Assembly (NCBI GenBank): GCA_012845835.1
Contig: JABAKD010000030.1
Location: 10,639,805 to 10,703,804, forward strand
Source: Undaria pinnatifida
Taxonomy: Eukaryota > Sar > Phaeophyceae > Laminariales > Alariaceae
DNA length: 64,000 nucleotides
Direction: 5' to 3'
Shown here: one piece after another, positions 11,552-23,971 of the stretch
Layout of the letters: each line of letters begins with the position of its first letter
Position numbering within the stretch: the first letter of the stretch is position 1
Position numbers and translations under genes: made by a program
Notes under the pieces: model-generated
Database searches by the model: none
Seen by the model: only the letters and a program-made list of their open reading frames with translations
Told to the model about the DNA's origin: nothing

Positions 11552-14500
11552 TTGTTGTTGTTGTTCTCACATTAACTCGTATAATCAAGTCCGTGGTCAC
11601 AGGACAGGCTCCAGTCACTCTGGAGCTGAGGAATACCCCAGGGAAAAACACACACAACCCAAGGTGGTACACGCATATATCACAGCTGACGCAATTCATG
11701 CCTCCACCAGAAACATATAAAAGGGAAATCGGGAGTCAGTCTACGATGTGCCAGGTCCAGGCCGGTGCATACTTCTCACTACTCACGCCTGGAGAAACCA
11801 AATATTCCGATTGTCACCCAAGGAAGACTACCACGTATATATTACACGTAGTATCTATCACTACGCATACGCACGACAGGCATAAGTCAGTTGGAGAAAA
11901 AGAAACAAAGGAAAGAAAAGAAGATAAAGGAAAGGAAAGAAAAGAGAAGAAAAAAACGAAACAAGACGAAAAAGGCAAGCAAAGAGAAGAAAAAGACAAG
12001 AAAAGCAAGAAAAGACAAGACAGGAAAGCAAGGAAAGAAGAAGAGAAAGAAAAGAAAAAAAAAAATAGAAAAAGAAAAGAAAGAAAAATGTCATACTAGC
12101 AGACCCTAGGAACTGGCTAAGGATGGCATTGGACTAACAGAGGGTATCACGTCCATCAGTAATGGCACCTGGGAGAGAACGCAACATGGCGAAGAAGTCA
12201 GGGCGGTCTTATGCTATCTTGTGATGGCCATTAGAAAGCCCACAACTTTCAATACGATGATGGCCAAACCCAGACTTCAGTCTCTTGGGCATGACGCTCC
12301 CCCTTCCGCCCCTCCCCCCTTCCTCCCTTTCCCCCTCCCCCCCTCCCCCAGTCCCCTCCCCGCCCCCCCCCCTTCCCCCTCCCCCCGGCCGCTTAGAGAT
12401 GCCAACGGTGGATGACGCTGCCGCAGCCTTTGCGCGTCGCTCTGCAGCTTTGCGTCTCTCCGTTTCATGCCAATTCCGCATGAACAACTCGGCTCCCTCC
12501 TCTACTCTTCGAAACCATCTGCCAGCCTTCTGAGCAGCGTTTCGCCATCCTTCGAATTTCATTCCAAAAACCGACATATCCTCCTTCAGATGATCCATCC
12601 AGTCTTTCTCTTGCCCCCCTGAGTAGCCTTTACCCCCAACAAACTCCCCAAACATCACCCTCTGTGGCAGACGCTCCTCCCCCATGCGTGCCACGAATCC
12701 CGCAAACAAAATCCTCCGTTTGCGCACTATCACCTCAACGCTCTCGGAATCTGTCTGGGCAAGCGCGTCGGCGTACGATAGGGTGTGGTCGTCGCGCTTC
12801 CGTTTCCGCCATCCAAGGCATCGGAGGAGCATGGAGCGGTGAACCCGACGTAGCCTGTCATAGTCAGGCTTCTTCGGGCTCCACGTCGTGCAACCGTACA
12901 GCAGTGTCTCGACCACCTCAGCTTTCAGCAACCGCACCTTCAACCGTAAACACACACCCGGGCGATCATAGATTTCCATCTTGTACCGCTGGAAACACGC
13001 CCAGGCCCTCTGAAGACGCCGCGTTATTTCAGTGCTAAGGTTTCTGTCTGCGGTGATAGCCCCGCCCAAGTATACAAACTGGATTGTTTGTTTGTAAACC
13101 TGGCCGGCTGCATTGATCGTGAAGGACACCTTCCCCCCGCTTTTGGTTTCCAGGCACATTATCTCTGTTTTTGCCTCGGATACTGTAAGCCCGAACGACG
13201 AACACGCAGTCACGATCGTCGTCATCATCCTCTCCAGACCTTCTGATGATCGCGATACGATGCCCGCATCGTCCGCGTACAGCATACCCCACAATCTCTG
13301 CACCCCCTCCCCCTCCTTCCCCCTCCGTCCGTCGACTTTGCCTGTGCGTGAAGTGCCCTTCTCGCCTTCCTTCTTTCGTTGAAGCTGCACCATGTTGTCC
13401 GTGATGGCTGCATCAGCGAGGAAGCGTTTCTCGGCCACACGCAGTACCGCAGTGAAAAACATGTTGAACAGCAGTGGCGCGAGCACGCATCCTTGCCTGA
13501 GACCTTGCCCCACGTCGAACTTATCCGAGCACTCTCCATCATCCAGCCGCACGCATGCTTGCATACCGTCGTGGAATTGGCGGATGACGGCGAGCATTCT
13601 CGGTGGCACGCCAAAACGAGCAAGGACATCCCACAAAAGGCTTCGGTCGACGGAGTCGTATGCTTTGGTGAGGTCGATAAAGCACATGTACAAGGGGGTG
13701 TCCTTCTTCCGCGCCAGTTCCTGCAGTCGTCGTACTACGAACATCATGTCAACCGTCGAGCGTTGGGGTATGAACCCACACTGTTCCTCCGGCAGAATGT
13801 TCTCGCGTTCGCAATAGTCACTCAGGCGACCCGCGATGACTTTGAGGAGTACTTTACCGGCGTGAGCCACGAGGGAGATGCCACGATAATTGCCACACTC
13901 AGTCCGATCTTTCTTCTTGTGAAGCACCTTAATCGTAGCATCTTTCCATTGTTGGGGTACGCCACCCCCCCTCCACACAGCGACGATGATATCGTGGAAG
14001 TTCCCGAGGGTGTTGAATTCTCCTTCGTCGGCCAAAACCTTCAAGAGCTCGGCCGGGAGACCATCGGGCCCTATCGCCTTTCGGTTCGCCAGCGCCCGGA
14101 TCGCCTCCTCTACTTCGTACCTAGACGGGACATCGTCCAGTGGTCTGCACGGGGGCCACTGCTTAAGCTCGCCCACAATGCTCGGATCAAGGGTCGGCGA
14201 CTTGGTGTTGAGCAGTTTGTGAAACCACCTCACCCACCGCTCGCGGATGAGGACGTTATCCCGCAGCAATCGATCTTCCTCGTCCTTGATGTACTGCGAG
14301 TTAAACGTCCTCTTCCCTTCCACATCCATCCCCTTGAGGTGTTTGTAGAAGCCAAAATGATCACCTTCTCGGATACGCCCTTCGAGTTGGCGAACGTGAT
14401 CTTCGAAGAACCTCTGAACAGCTTCCGCCCGCGTGCGTTTCAGCTGTTTGATGGTCGCCTTCAAGGCTTGCCGTAGACCACGATCGTTTGGAGCAGAACG

Positions 14501-15272
14501 GACCCGTTTCCTCGCGTCTTCTCTATCCTGCCATCGTGCATTCAACTCGGCTCTCGTCTCCTCAGTCGCACACCAGCCCCTCGGTACTTGTTTACGCCGA
14601 GTAGGGGGCGCTATGTCGGCGGCGTTTGACAGTATCGTTTCGGTCAGTAATGAGGCCATGTCATCAACGCTTCCGGCATTAGTACCGGGTGTCGGAGAGG
14701 CAAGGTTGGCTGCTATCGCATTTGTCAAATTCATCCGTAGATGCGGGTCCGCCATTAATCTTTGTAGATCAATAGCTCGCCGGCTTTTGACAACTACCTT
14801 TGGACGATTTGGTGCGATGCGGCCTAAGAGGCGAATACTTGCTATCACGAGGTTGTGGTCCGACTCGGCGTTCTCCCTGGGTTGAGTCCGCACAGTGACA
14901 TTACGTACCAATCGTCTATCCACTTGCCGTGTCAGTATGTAGTCAAGTCTGTACTGGGCCTTTCCTCAGTTAGGGCTCTGAAATGTATACGATATGCAAC
15001 GAGCAGGTGTAGCATAGTACGTGTTGAGGAGGGCGAGCTTGTTGTCAGTTGCGTGAGTCAATAGTCGCTCTCCGTTGTCGTTCAGCTCATCACGTCCGTA
15101 TGCACCCAATACCTTGCTGTCGGTCCACTCGATCCCTCTCATGCCTGTACGAGCATTTGCGTCCATCAGGACAAGGAGGTGGTCCCTACTGGGAACCTCC
15201 TTGACCACCTCGTCAAGTGAATTCCAAAAGTAATCCTTTTCGCTGGTGCTCTTGTCGACGAATATAAAAAGG
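11552..15272 (-). mobile_element. 5'-truncated APE-type LINE (LINE-A)
   Basis: This minus-strand non-LTR retrotransposon runs from about 15272 (junction with a Rep-D copy) to its 3' end near 11552. Order on the minus strand: most of ORF2 (endonuclease remnant plus reverse transcriptase), a short spacer, a pyrimidine-rich tract (plus strand 11890-12095 reads as A/G), about 300 bp of conserved 3' UTR, the hairpin CTCCAG-AGTGA-CTGGAG, CCTGTGACCACGGACTTG, and GTTAATGTGAGAACAACAAC with a CAA tail. The N-terminal half of the endonuclease is missing. At least five other tails of this family lie in the window. Confidence 0.85.
12209..15272 (-). pseudogene. LINE ORF2: APE endonuclease (partial) and reverse transcriptase
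   Basis: One frame runs from about 15272 to a TAA at 12209-12211, broken by a single in-frame TGA at 14966-14968; 904 codons downstream are open. The endonuclease remnant has LLVLMDANARTG (near 15150), YRLDYIL just after the TGA, and SDHNLV (14863-14846). The reverse transcriptase has [12 protein letters not shown] (13681-13646, catalytic Asp), the region [14 protein letters not shown] and YADD (13279-13268). The C-terminus carries an [15 protein letters not shown]-type segment and a Gly-rich tail read from a C-rich tract (12300-12390). Because the frame is long and has only one nonsense codon, insertion is probably recent. The Met at 14923 seen in a simple translation is GTG and not a real start. 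I do not assign a clade. Confidence 0.88.
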
Positions 15273-15375
15273 CAGGCTGAGATTTAGTAGGAAAAATAAT
15301 AAATCCGGGAGCCATCATGCTGAAGTTAGTTTTGAACGCACCCCTTTCTAAGAAAAGAGCCCAGCCTCGGTGATT
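15273..15375 (+). repeat. Rep-D copy
   Basis: It shares GAAATTCGGG(G/A)G, CTGAAGTTAGT and GAACGCACCC with the copy at 43692-43790. The LINE 5' junction abuts it. Confidence 0.6.
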
Positions 15376-17424
15376 ATTTACCTGGTATGTTTTTTATTTG
15401 ATACCAGGTATCTTGTACTATACATAAGGAATTTTTGCATTTTACACGTCAGGCGGCGAAAAAACAGTTCTGGTCGTTTAGACCGTTGCTAATGGCAAGG
15501 TGGTGATTTAACCAGAAAGTTTCTATTATATTTTGACAGTACTTTCCTGAAGAGATTGCCACATTATTGTCATCCCTGTGGGGAAAACGATTGAGGCATA
15601 TTTTTTTCTGGTTCTTTGAGGGTCCAGCGGCCCAGTTCGCCAATTTTTATGAAGACTCGGTCAACGTTGTCCAACAACCACGGTTGACCTTCGATCTCGA
15701 GATAGACAACCAACTAACGAGCGTAAACGTTGACCGCTGTGGCAGGCTTGACTTCACACAGTTAGTAGGTATTAGTAATAGTTGGGTGGGGGGGTAAAAA
15801 CCAACTTGCTTACATCTTGAGATAAGTAACACCGCCACGTCGAGCCGGAAACGTGCCTGTCAGATGCGCGATGCGCAGACAGACGCAGTATTGGTTTGCC
15901 ACGTGACTGAAGCAAGTCAACATGTAGTTCCTTCTAACGAACACAACGTATGACTTTAGGGTTCGGTGCTGATCTCGTCAGCGTTGGTCTTTGGGACACC
16001 CTCTCCATGTTGTACATAGTACCTGGTAAACATCTACAAGCAGGGACACATTATACTGTTGAGCATTAGTTAGCTCACAAGGACCTACCAATGACATACC
16101 GTAGTATGCTTTGGCAACGCCCCCGTCCTTATGTTGTCCCCCCCCGCCAAATGGCCGACAAAGTGATAAAAACGTTGTGTTATCCCGGGGGAAAAGAGCT
16201 TTATAATATTTTCTTGACGAATTCCCCCCTCATTCTTTGGTATCCCTGGGGTCAACTTTATGATGAAAAAAAATTGCCTTCCTCCGGGGGACAGCTCGAA
16301 AAAACGATGTCACGCCGGAGAAGAGAAGATAAGATAAAAACAGGAGGCATTACTATTAACATAGTGTTGAATTCCGTTTTACAGTAGGAAGTATAAATAG
16401 ATACAAACAGGATTCATGGTCTCTACTTGTCAACCATTTCACGAATTTGCACGGATAAACCGCGAGTTAGTTCGCAGAAAACTGATAAAAGAACCGTCGG
16501 GGACTTGGAAGCCCCCCGATCGTTGGCGTGCGCGATTTTAGATGCTGTCGGTAGCGCGAATTCCCGTGTGTGGTCTTCGCCCATCGCATCTCCCCTTTTC
16601 CGGGACAGAAAACCAGTTCCTGTGCCAAGGTTTCTTGTTTCGGCGAACAGATCAACGTTGATTGAGGAGAAGAATCAAGTTGTTGTAGTAATAGTGTTGC
16701 GCCCTCAGTACACAACGTGTTGTGGCTCATCACCAAAGAGGTGATCCCGACATCGACGTACGTTTCCTCACCGGTGGTGCCAGTAACAGTTCTGGTATCG
16801 CCAGTGTCGGCCCTTAAGCGACGTACGCAGATCTACTCAATCCGAGGCGGCCCCACGCCCCCCTTGCCGGTTGTTACGGGAAAAAAACATACCAGGTATA
16901 TATGCACGAAATACATGGTTACCTGTAGTATGGCAGGAGGCTCGTCATGATGATGTAGACTCTTCTGATTATGTGATATATTTGCAATATTTTATGTCAG
17001 AGTTTAAACAACTTCAAGAGGAGAGATTAAACTGCCCCCCCCCCCCCCTATTAGCAACGCTTACCAAAGTACGCGCAGGGTCGGATGCACGACGCTTACA
17101 CCCCGGCAACTTTTTGCTAGATACGACCTCCCTACAGCAGTATTTTTTACCAGGTATACCATATGTGTTCTACCAGTAGATTGCGTCAGAAGGAGTGATT
17201 GACGCACGTGGACGTCAATTATAATTAGCCCCAACAGCTGATGGCAGCGAACAGCATTGTGTCCCCGGAAGACACAGTAAGTTAGTGTTGTGTTCACGAC
17301 ATATCTGGCTTCGAAAACGCCTTTCAGCAACGATAAGCGCATTGCGATCATTTCATGCCGAGTCATTTTCTTTGGGGGGAGGGTATCGTTCGACTTTCCA
17401 GATCGGTTGCAGAAAATAATGAAC
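15376..17424. other. Gene-free stretch
   Basis: No gene or known repeat is recognised over about 2 kb. It is unusually dense in the TACCWGGTA 9-mer: 15379, 15402, 16020, 16890 and 17148. A C-run lies at 17034-17048. Short frames such as 16427-16744 have no motif. Confidence 0.5.
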
Positions 17425-17665
17425 GAATTTACCATAACAAATTAGAGAAAACACTACAGCTCTGAGATCGAAGATTTCGCCGAAACTCATCAACGCAAGG
17501 TGTGTGATACGCCGATTGCGCGTGTTCCTGGGTGTGTATCCTCGTTAAGGACATAGGTCGGCGACTCTCCTTAGAACTAGCTTGTACCAGGGTCAACAGA
17601 GTGATTTTAATCTGTGCACGGACACTATAAAACACGTTTTTGGGAGGGCAAAATGTGACGGCTGT
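17425..17665 (+). repeat. Rep-A copy (long form)
   Basis: It carries CTGTGAGATCGAAGATTTC-type core (here CTCTGAGATCGAAGATTTCG), then GATACGCCGATTGCGCG, GGTCGGCGACTC and AGGGTCAACAG in the family order. It is more diverged than the copies at 24.2 and 37.4 kb. Confidence 0.8.
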
Positions 17666-19738
17666 GGGAATAGTCGTATATGAATGATCAATTTTGGAGT
17701 CAAAGACGAACATAGATCAGTGCGAGATTGTTAGATATTTCGTTTTTGGTTTGCCGAAGCTCGAACAAGTTTTTAGGAGCCGACAATAGGCCTTTCCGAA
17801 CACACCAACTCCTCGCCGCACAGCATGCGGAACATCGTTGGCGTAGCACTGTTTTCTGCCGGACACGTCACGTTTTTACTCCAGAGCATCAGAAACCGGC
17901 AAGGCACATTGGCGAAAGGCGTGAAGGAGATCGCGCTTATTGAGTGGATACTGGAGGATAGCGGCTCGGACACATCCCCAACGCCTAAGCGGAAGAGGAC
18001 ACCAGATCACCCTACGCCACCATGTTTTTTGTTCTTGTGTTGTTCGAGGTAATGTTTTTTATTGGGCATTGCGAGTAGAAACTTGTATGGCAGGCAAACA
18101 TGGACCCAGCGCAGTCGTTGCGAGATTGCCAGTTATCAGGTGCTTCTTTCGTAGAGAAAGGTTCAGAGAGACACGTCTTTCGAAAAAGGACGGTTTTGTC
18201 CTTGGTGGGCCGACAGGAAGTTACCTAGATTGCGAAGAGCGGTTGCATTCCAGGTGGGGCGGTTGCATGATAACGATGGTATTTAAACAGGTGCATCATC
18301 AGCACCCTCATGTTTGTTGAGACTGCCGTTCGGGGAAGGATTGGGGAAGTGGAACGTTCGCATCAACGCCCCCAGATTTCGTTGAGGCGGCCGTTCGGGG
18401 AACGGGGATGGGGGATGGGCTTGAATTGTTGAATTCGTGTTTTATTATTACATTGGGCCATTGTCCATGTTGGAAAACCGAAGGAAAATATCAGGTTGCC
18501 ACCCCACGCTACTTTGGACATGGGTGAGTAGGAAAGAGGTTGGATTATACCTTGTACTTCGGTTAAGGCTCAGAGCGAGACTGATTTGTCGTTTCCGTCG
18601 GGATCGACGGTTCTGTCCAAGTGGTATTCCTTGAAAGAGATACGGTATATGGAGTAGGAATAGGCTGTCGCCTCCTAACTAGATGGGAGAACCAGGGTTG
18701 CCGTTCAAGTTTTACGTTCGGATCGCGTTGAGTTCGTTGAGCGTTTCAGTGATGCATACTTCTGGTTGCCATTAAAAAATTGACGTGGGATTACTGCGAC
18801 GACTTGTTACCTTGCGGTAATTGCTTTTGAGTGCAAAACCATTTGGTGATCTAGTAAAAAGAAGGGTGGGCCAATGCGGTGAGAATAATTCAGTTGGTAA
18901 TTTGATGAACATGAGTCAAAAGTTCACAACGTAAGTTGAGAATTCAGGGTGGAATGTATCCAAGGAAGAGGTTAAGACACCTACATACGAGTACCTGGTA
19001 TTGGAGTTGCTCTTCGCTCGTCGTCGTCAGTAATTCTTGGATTAGGATATGGATCTAGTCTATGTGTATCTGGGTTGCTGAATTATAGACAGGTTGTTGT
19101 AGGAGGCGGAAAGATCGTCATTGACCTCTACGTAGAACAGGAAAGAGTTGAGGAGATGAATGTTGGGGTTTAGAACTGTTTGCCAGCGAGTAGTTGTAAG
19201 ATCGGAAAAGCCGTTTTGAGAGCAGATGTCGCGGGAGCTCTTGTGGTTCCCCTTTCATGTCAAAAGATTGTCGGGTGGGGCTTGGAGCCGTCTCGAATCG
19301 AAGCGAGATGGCAAGCCACCGGGGTCGGGTAAGCTGATGTGGGCGAGCATAATGCGAGGGTAGTCAGTATGTGGCGGATTGGTAGGCGGACAGTAAAGGA
19401 GAAGGATAAAGAAAGCTCAATTACACAGGACCCATCGATCATCAATCACATTTCTTGACTATTCATAGTTCTCGAAGGCAGAACAGAAGGAGCATTTTTT
19501 CGTCAGACGAGAGAACCTGCACATGTGTTGTACGAGTATAGACATCTCGCGAGCACACAGCAGCGTCTTGCGAGCGAGATTCGCCAAACCGAGTGAATCG
19601 AGTCCACCTCTTATAGCACCCCTACCTTTTTGCTCACCCCGCGGACATTTCGTAGAAAAACAAACGCTCGATCCAGGAGGCGTGGACAGACGATATTACC
19701 GCCTTAGAATAATGATGTAGTCCAGGGACGATTAAACG
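17666..19738. other. Gene-free stretch
   Basis: No gene recognised. GCCGTTCGGGGAA is repeated near 18325 and 18390. TACCTGGTA is at 18992-19000. Open frames such as 17940-18320 are short and without motifs. Confidence 0.5.
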
Positions 19739-19815
19739 TTGCTGGCAGGAAACGAACCCTCGAACAACATTTTTGTTATATACGGTAGTCGTATGCGCTA
19801 CCCACTAGACTGCTA
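19739..19815 (-). repeat. tRNA-like sequence
   Basis: The minus strand reads TCTAGTGGGTAGCGC (A-box-like) and, about 45 nt later, GAGGGTTCGTTTCCTGCC (B-box-like). The would-be acceptor arms (upstream of TCTAG and CAGCAAC downstream) do not pair, so this is a tRNA-derived remnant and not a functional tRNA. Confidence 0.5.
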
Positions 19816-20039
19816 TTAATAAGTCACTTGAACACGCAGAACTCCGAAAATATCGGGAGGCACGTAGATGCAATACCTACAAGAGCTCCGCTCCGCGGGC
19901 AGCCGATGCCGCCCGCTACACTCACGCAAGGAAGAATACAACTAAATGTGAAAATGGCAGAGAGAAGAGGCCCATGATGTGGTTCAAATAGCGATTTTAA
20001 AATGCTAGTGCTACTTGTACAGAGCTGATTGCCCTGTGC

Positions 20040-20520
20040 TGTGCTGTGTGCTTGTCGGCGATGTCATGTTCTGATCGGCAGTACGGGTGTAATTTGCGGG
20101 GGAGGGGGAAGATCAAGACGACCGAGACCGGACAATCGAAGGAAGAAAGCAAAAAGACGAGTACACACGTACATACTGGTGCCTGGTACCTGGTACTTCG
20201 CATGATACCCGGTACTGCCGTAAAAAAAAAGCACAGCGCAGGACGGCACAGCACCGCGTGGTAGGACACGGCACCGCACGGCGCTTCGCTGCTGAGCTTT
20301 AGCTGGGAGTGCATTTTTTGTGATTCAAAAACGTAGCGCGTACAAACCTGGTGTGTAGTAGTGCCAGTACCTGGTATGGTAATTCGATTGATACCTGGCA
20401 AATGACGAAAGAGTAAGCACAGCAGAGCATGCAGCACGGCACAGCACGGCACAGAACCGCACAGTACCGCACGGCAGGGCAGGGCACGGCACTGCACGGC
20501 GCTGCTGAGCTGAGCTGATG
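20040..20520. repeat. Low-complexity GCACGGCACAGC clusters
   Basis: Clusters at 20225-20290 and 20415-20510 are built from variants of CACGGCACAGC and GCACGGCA. TACCTGGTA occurs between them (20187 and 20368). The long minus-strand frame here (19997-20731) is a by-product of this Cys/Ala/Leu-coding repeat. Confidence 0.7.
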
Positions 20521-20814
20521 AGCAAAGGTCAGCTAGGGTCTGGTATGATGACACTTCGTGCAACCGAAAAAAAAAAGTGGGAAACGATACGAGTACTTGA
20601 AAGAAGCTGGACCGTTCCGCAAGTAATGGAAGGAGGCGGTGTTCAAATGGGAGGTCTTGAGAGGCCAAGGATGTTCCAACCGAGCCTGCTGTGTACATTC
20701 CGAAGAATATTAAATAATGCCAGATAGTCACCTATTGACAACAAGTGGCGGAGACTTGACGTCAGTTATTGCTATTATTAACTCACAGCCCTACCTAGGT
20801 GCCATTAACCGGCG

Positions 20815-21160
20815 TCCCCGATGGATAGTAGGTGAATCTCGTCCCTATTAACGTCAAGGTCGCGGATTCGAGCCCCCCGGAGTGCATGATTATGCTCGTA
20901 GAGACTTTTTCCTGCGTAAAAGTGGACGATCGGAAAGCACGAGAAGAACGTGAGTTAGCAACTTCGGTGAAAATTGACGAGCATAATAAGCTGAGAAGTG
21001 GGAATACCGAACCCTATGCGCGACAAAATGAAGGCACGTACCGGGGGGAAGAAGGGAAGACAAAGGGAAGACACATATACCATAGCTTGCCCAGAAGGTC
21101 GCTGAGGGCGCAACCTCTTGCGAGTTGAGCTGCTGGAGAAAAAAGTGATCGTAATAAAAT
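20815..21160 (+). mobile_element. Diverged SINE-1-like element
   Basis: A tRNA-like head (CCCCGATGGATAGTAGG; B-box-like GCGGATTCGAGCCCC) is followed by the SINE-1 body: GAACGTGAGTTAGCAAC, GACGAGCA, CGAACCCTATGCGCGACA, ACCGGGGGGAAGAAGGGA. It ends AAATAAAACAAAAC. The body is in the same order as in SINE-1, but the end after the GGGGGGAAG block differs. Confidence 0.7.
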
Positions 21161-21227
21161 AAAACAAAACATAACGGCCCTATTATTAGCAATACAGTAG
21201 TCTCTCTGAGAGAAAACTCCTATATAT

Positions 21228-21600
21228 GTTGGTTTCAGGCTAAATTTCTTATGCGAAAAAAGGTGTGTCCTACGCTATCTCCAGTATAACGGCTGTCGAT
21301 ATTTTCAACACCCCCTAGAGTATACGCTAATATTTCTTGTGGGGTTTGTTTTCTTAGGAGGGGGCCGTTTTTGTAGACTATTGTAGTAGTAGCATAGCTG
21401 CAAGTTCCGGTGCGCGTGGCAATGCAAAGCAGTGCGGACTTACGGGTTATACATAGTACATAATACATATCGATAATAAGAAACGATAATACTTACTCAG
21501 GCTGTGTTTCTTAAAAGGGAGAGGGTTCGGTTCGTTCTATACTACTATCAAGTTCAGTATAACGGCTCCCGGATTTCTTATATCCCTCCAAATCCCCGCC
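21228..21600 (-). repeat. Two diverged Rep-D copies
   Basis: Copies at about 21228-21320 and 21497-21600 share CAGGCT, AATTTCTTA, the element TTCAGTATAACGGCT and GGATTTCTTA in the same order as the copy at 23972-24065. Confidence 0.5.
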
Positions 21601-21780
21601 TTTATTTTTACTTTTTTACCTTGGCTACGAGTGCATAATTCGTGTGTTTTGTTCTCCACGTGAAACTGTCGTTCCCACCAATCATCGACGTCAAGCATCC
21701 CCGGTGTCTGTGCGGACGCCTCATGCTAAAGAGAGCAAGGTCTGTGGTCACAGTATAAACAAAACTCATATCGTTCCGAC

Positions 21781-22472
21781 CAGGGTTAGAAAAAGTCCAC
21801 GCGGACCTGCGCTGGCGCAGATTTGCGCAAGAAATAGCGCGCAGCGCAGATTTTGAGAAGGGCCATCTGCGGCTTGCCGCAGGAAAAAAAAATGGGCCGC
21901 AAATTTCGCGCCGAAGGCGCGAAATTTTCCTGCGTTTTTTTTCGCGCCGAAGGCGCGAAAATTTTTTGGGGGGTGTTTTGTATTTTAGGAAGTAAGACGA
22001 TGTCGGGTGCGGATCTGGTAATGTTCCAATGTTCCAGTGGAGGGCAGCTGGTGCAGGGTGCAGGGTAACCCTAACCTTATTTTCCTTTTCCGCGGTATGC
22101 CAGCAAGCTGTTGAAGCATTATCATCATGAAATCCAACGAATACTCGGAGCTTTCGATACAAAATTGAGCAGTTTTGTGAGAATGGAGCCGTTATTTAAC
22201 TGCTGTGTGCAAGGTATGTATAATACGCGTTCCACATCATCAAAATAGCGCCAAAAAATGGCCCATTTTGACAAAAATCTTAACCTTTTGTGAAGGAAAA
22301 ACCCAAAAATTTTCCGCTCCGCGGGGCCCCTCCGGGGCCCTCCGGGGGGGGGGCCTACGCGGCCGGCGCCCTCCGGGGGCCCTCCCGGGGGGCTCCTGCG
22401 GAGGGCCGCAGGTCGCCTTCGGCTCCCGCCTGCGCAAGCACAGGCGAAGCCTGCGGACTTGTTCTAACCCTG
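21781..22472. mobile_element. hAT-1: non-autonomous hAT-type element, 692 bp
   Basis: The terminal inverted repeats read CAGGGTTAGAAAAAGTCC at the left and CAGGGTTAGAACAAGTCC inward from the right. A perfect 8-bp target duplication GTTCCGAC flanks it (21773-21780 and 22473-22480). The interior has two perfect hairpins built on TTTCGCGCCGAAGGCGCGAAA (near 21905 and 21941) and a C/G-rich hairpin block at 22310-22440. No transposase is encoded. TIR sequence and 8-bp duplication are the family's defining features. Confidence 0.92.
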
Positions 22473-22480
22473 GTTCCGAC

Positions 22481-23094
22481 GTAGCTGCACGGTGAACGGC
22501 AGCTTGTGCACCTCAATATTTACAGAACGGCTACCAGAAGGAAAAAAAAAATGTACGTACGAATACAAACGGAAGCAGACTCGACGAAAATAATAGTGTA
22601 TGCGTAAGCTGAGGTTTTGTTTCTGTACACCTTGTCGCGGTGCAGAGCAACAGGCAAGGGGAGTCACTGCTTGGGCTTTTGGCGTTTGCTTGCTTCGCTC
22701 GCAGACTTCTATTGTTTTTATAATATACCAGGTAGCTTTTAATGTCTCTTCTGTCTCCACAAATGCTCGGTGCAAGATGCCAACACGGCTTCGATAACCA
22801 GCCAGACACAAAAACGGAAGCACAAACAAAACAAACGGAAAATAAATCCATTGACACATCCCTGGTACCAGGTGTAAATACTACTCTGTGTAGCTGCCAA
22901 AGGGGTAAAAGGAATATGGCAGTTTTGGGCGCGGTCAGGCACGTCTTTGGGGGCCTTTATTCTAAAACCGGTATACTATTGTAAGTTTAGACCGCCGTCC
23001 CGAACAGGCGTTAGCTGCTGTCTTCCAAAAGTTTGTGCGTGTCATTCACTTTACACTGATGCTTGCAGGGCTGCTCGAGGGTTGACTGGACCAC
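22481..23094. other. Gene-free stretch
   Basis: No gene recognised. It contains TACCAGGTA at 22726-22734 and a related GGTACCAGGTG at about 22864. Overlapping frames on both strands at 22464-22984 have no motif. Confidence 0.45.
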
Positions 23095-23280
23095 TACAGC
23101 AGTAGCGGGTCGGATTGGGTCAAGTTGATCCGACCCGACCCGACCTGACCCGCGATATTTGAAAACCTCCTCAACCGACCCGATCCGACACGGGAAGTTT
23201 CGAACACCTCCTGACCCGACCCGACTCGGCCAGCGAGCTATTCAAAACATCCTGGCCCGACCGCACGGGCCGGATCATGA
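23095..23280. repeat. CCCGA-rich minisatellite
   Basis: About three units of 45-60 bp, each made of CGACCCGACCCGAC variants followed by a TTGAAAACCTCCT, TTCGAACACCTCCT or TTCAAAACATCCTG end. Confidence 0.7.
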
Positions 23281-23754
23281 CTCGTGAACAGCCCCGGATA
23301 TTTCCACCGATCGGCATCGAGCATACCTAGCTTGCAAGCTCTCGTGGCAACAAATTACGATGCAGTTATCAAGCTTCCCCTTCGGGATGTGGTTAGCTTG
23401 AAAATCTCGGGGGGTGTCTTAACTTAATAAGGGGGACAAAACTCTTCTAGAAACTGAAGAAGATAAAACTCGCCACCGCACAAGTAACCCCGCAAGAAAC
23501 ACCGACCATAATCCAAATGAGGCACCAGGAAATATTTAGCTCAAGTCTGTACATATCGCGAAAATCAGTAAGGCTATTTGGCCGTGCAGCGCGGAAAGCA
23601 CTGACTCAGAAAGAAAAGGCAGGCGGACTAAACACAAGCCGGCAACCCAGACAACATGCACGAAAGAAACTAAAGCAAGGCAGAAGGAAATTGAAAGAAA
23701 CAAGGAAAGGGAAAGTAGAACCGACGAGTGAAACAAGAGGTATAACGTGACGGG

Positions 23755-23880
23755 GAGCAAGAGGTACTTGCGGGCTATACGTACAGCTGCAGCAAGTATA
23801 ATGCAACCGACGAGCAAAATAGAAGGGAACGCAAGGGGGAGCAAGAGGTACTTGCGGGCTAGTTGCAGCAAGAATAATGC
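23755..23880. repeat. Tandem duplication, ~78-bp period
   Basis: GGGGAGCAAGAGGTACTTGC and GGGCTA followed by AGCAAG(T/A)ATAATGCAA occur twice in direct order. Confidence 0.7.
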
Positions 23881-23971
23881 AATCATCAGTTCAGTTTTTT
23901 ACGAAGTCTCTAGCAAGTTATGGTACACAGTACAGGGTACTAGACTGGACGAAAAAACTGGAAAGGTGGCC

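Noticed and set aside
12300-12390. Gly-rich domain at the LINE C-terminus as a functional feature
   Set aside because: It is read from a C-rich low-complexity tract whose length differs in the second copy (55970-56070); probably not constrained.
13379-14476. 365-codon plus-strand open frame
   Set aside because: It lies exactly opposite the LINE reverse transcriptase and is its antisense shadow; no motif of its own.
19997-20731. 244-codon minus-strand open frame
   Set aside because: Its Cys/Ala/Leu-rich middle comes from the CACGGCACAGC repeat; no domain, and it runs through unrelated sequence.
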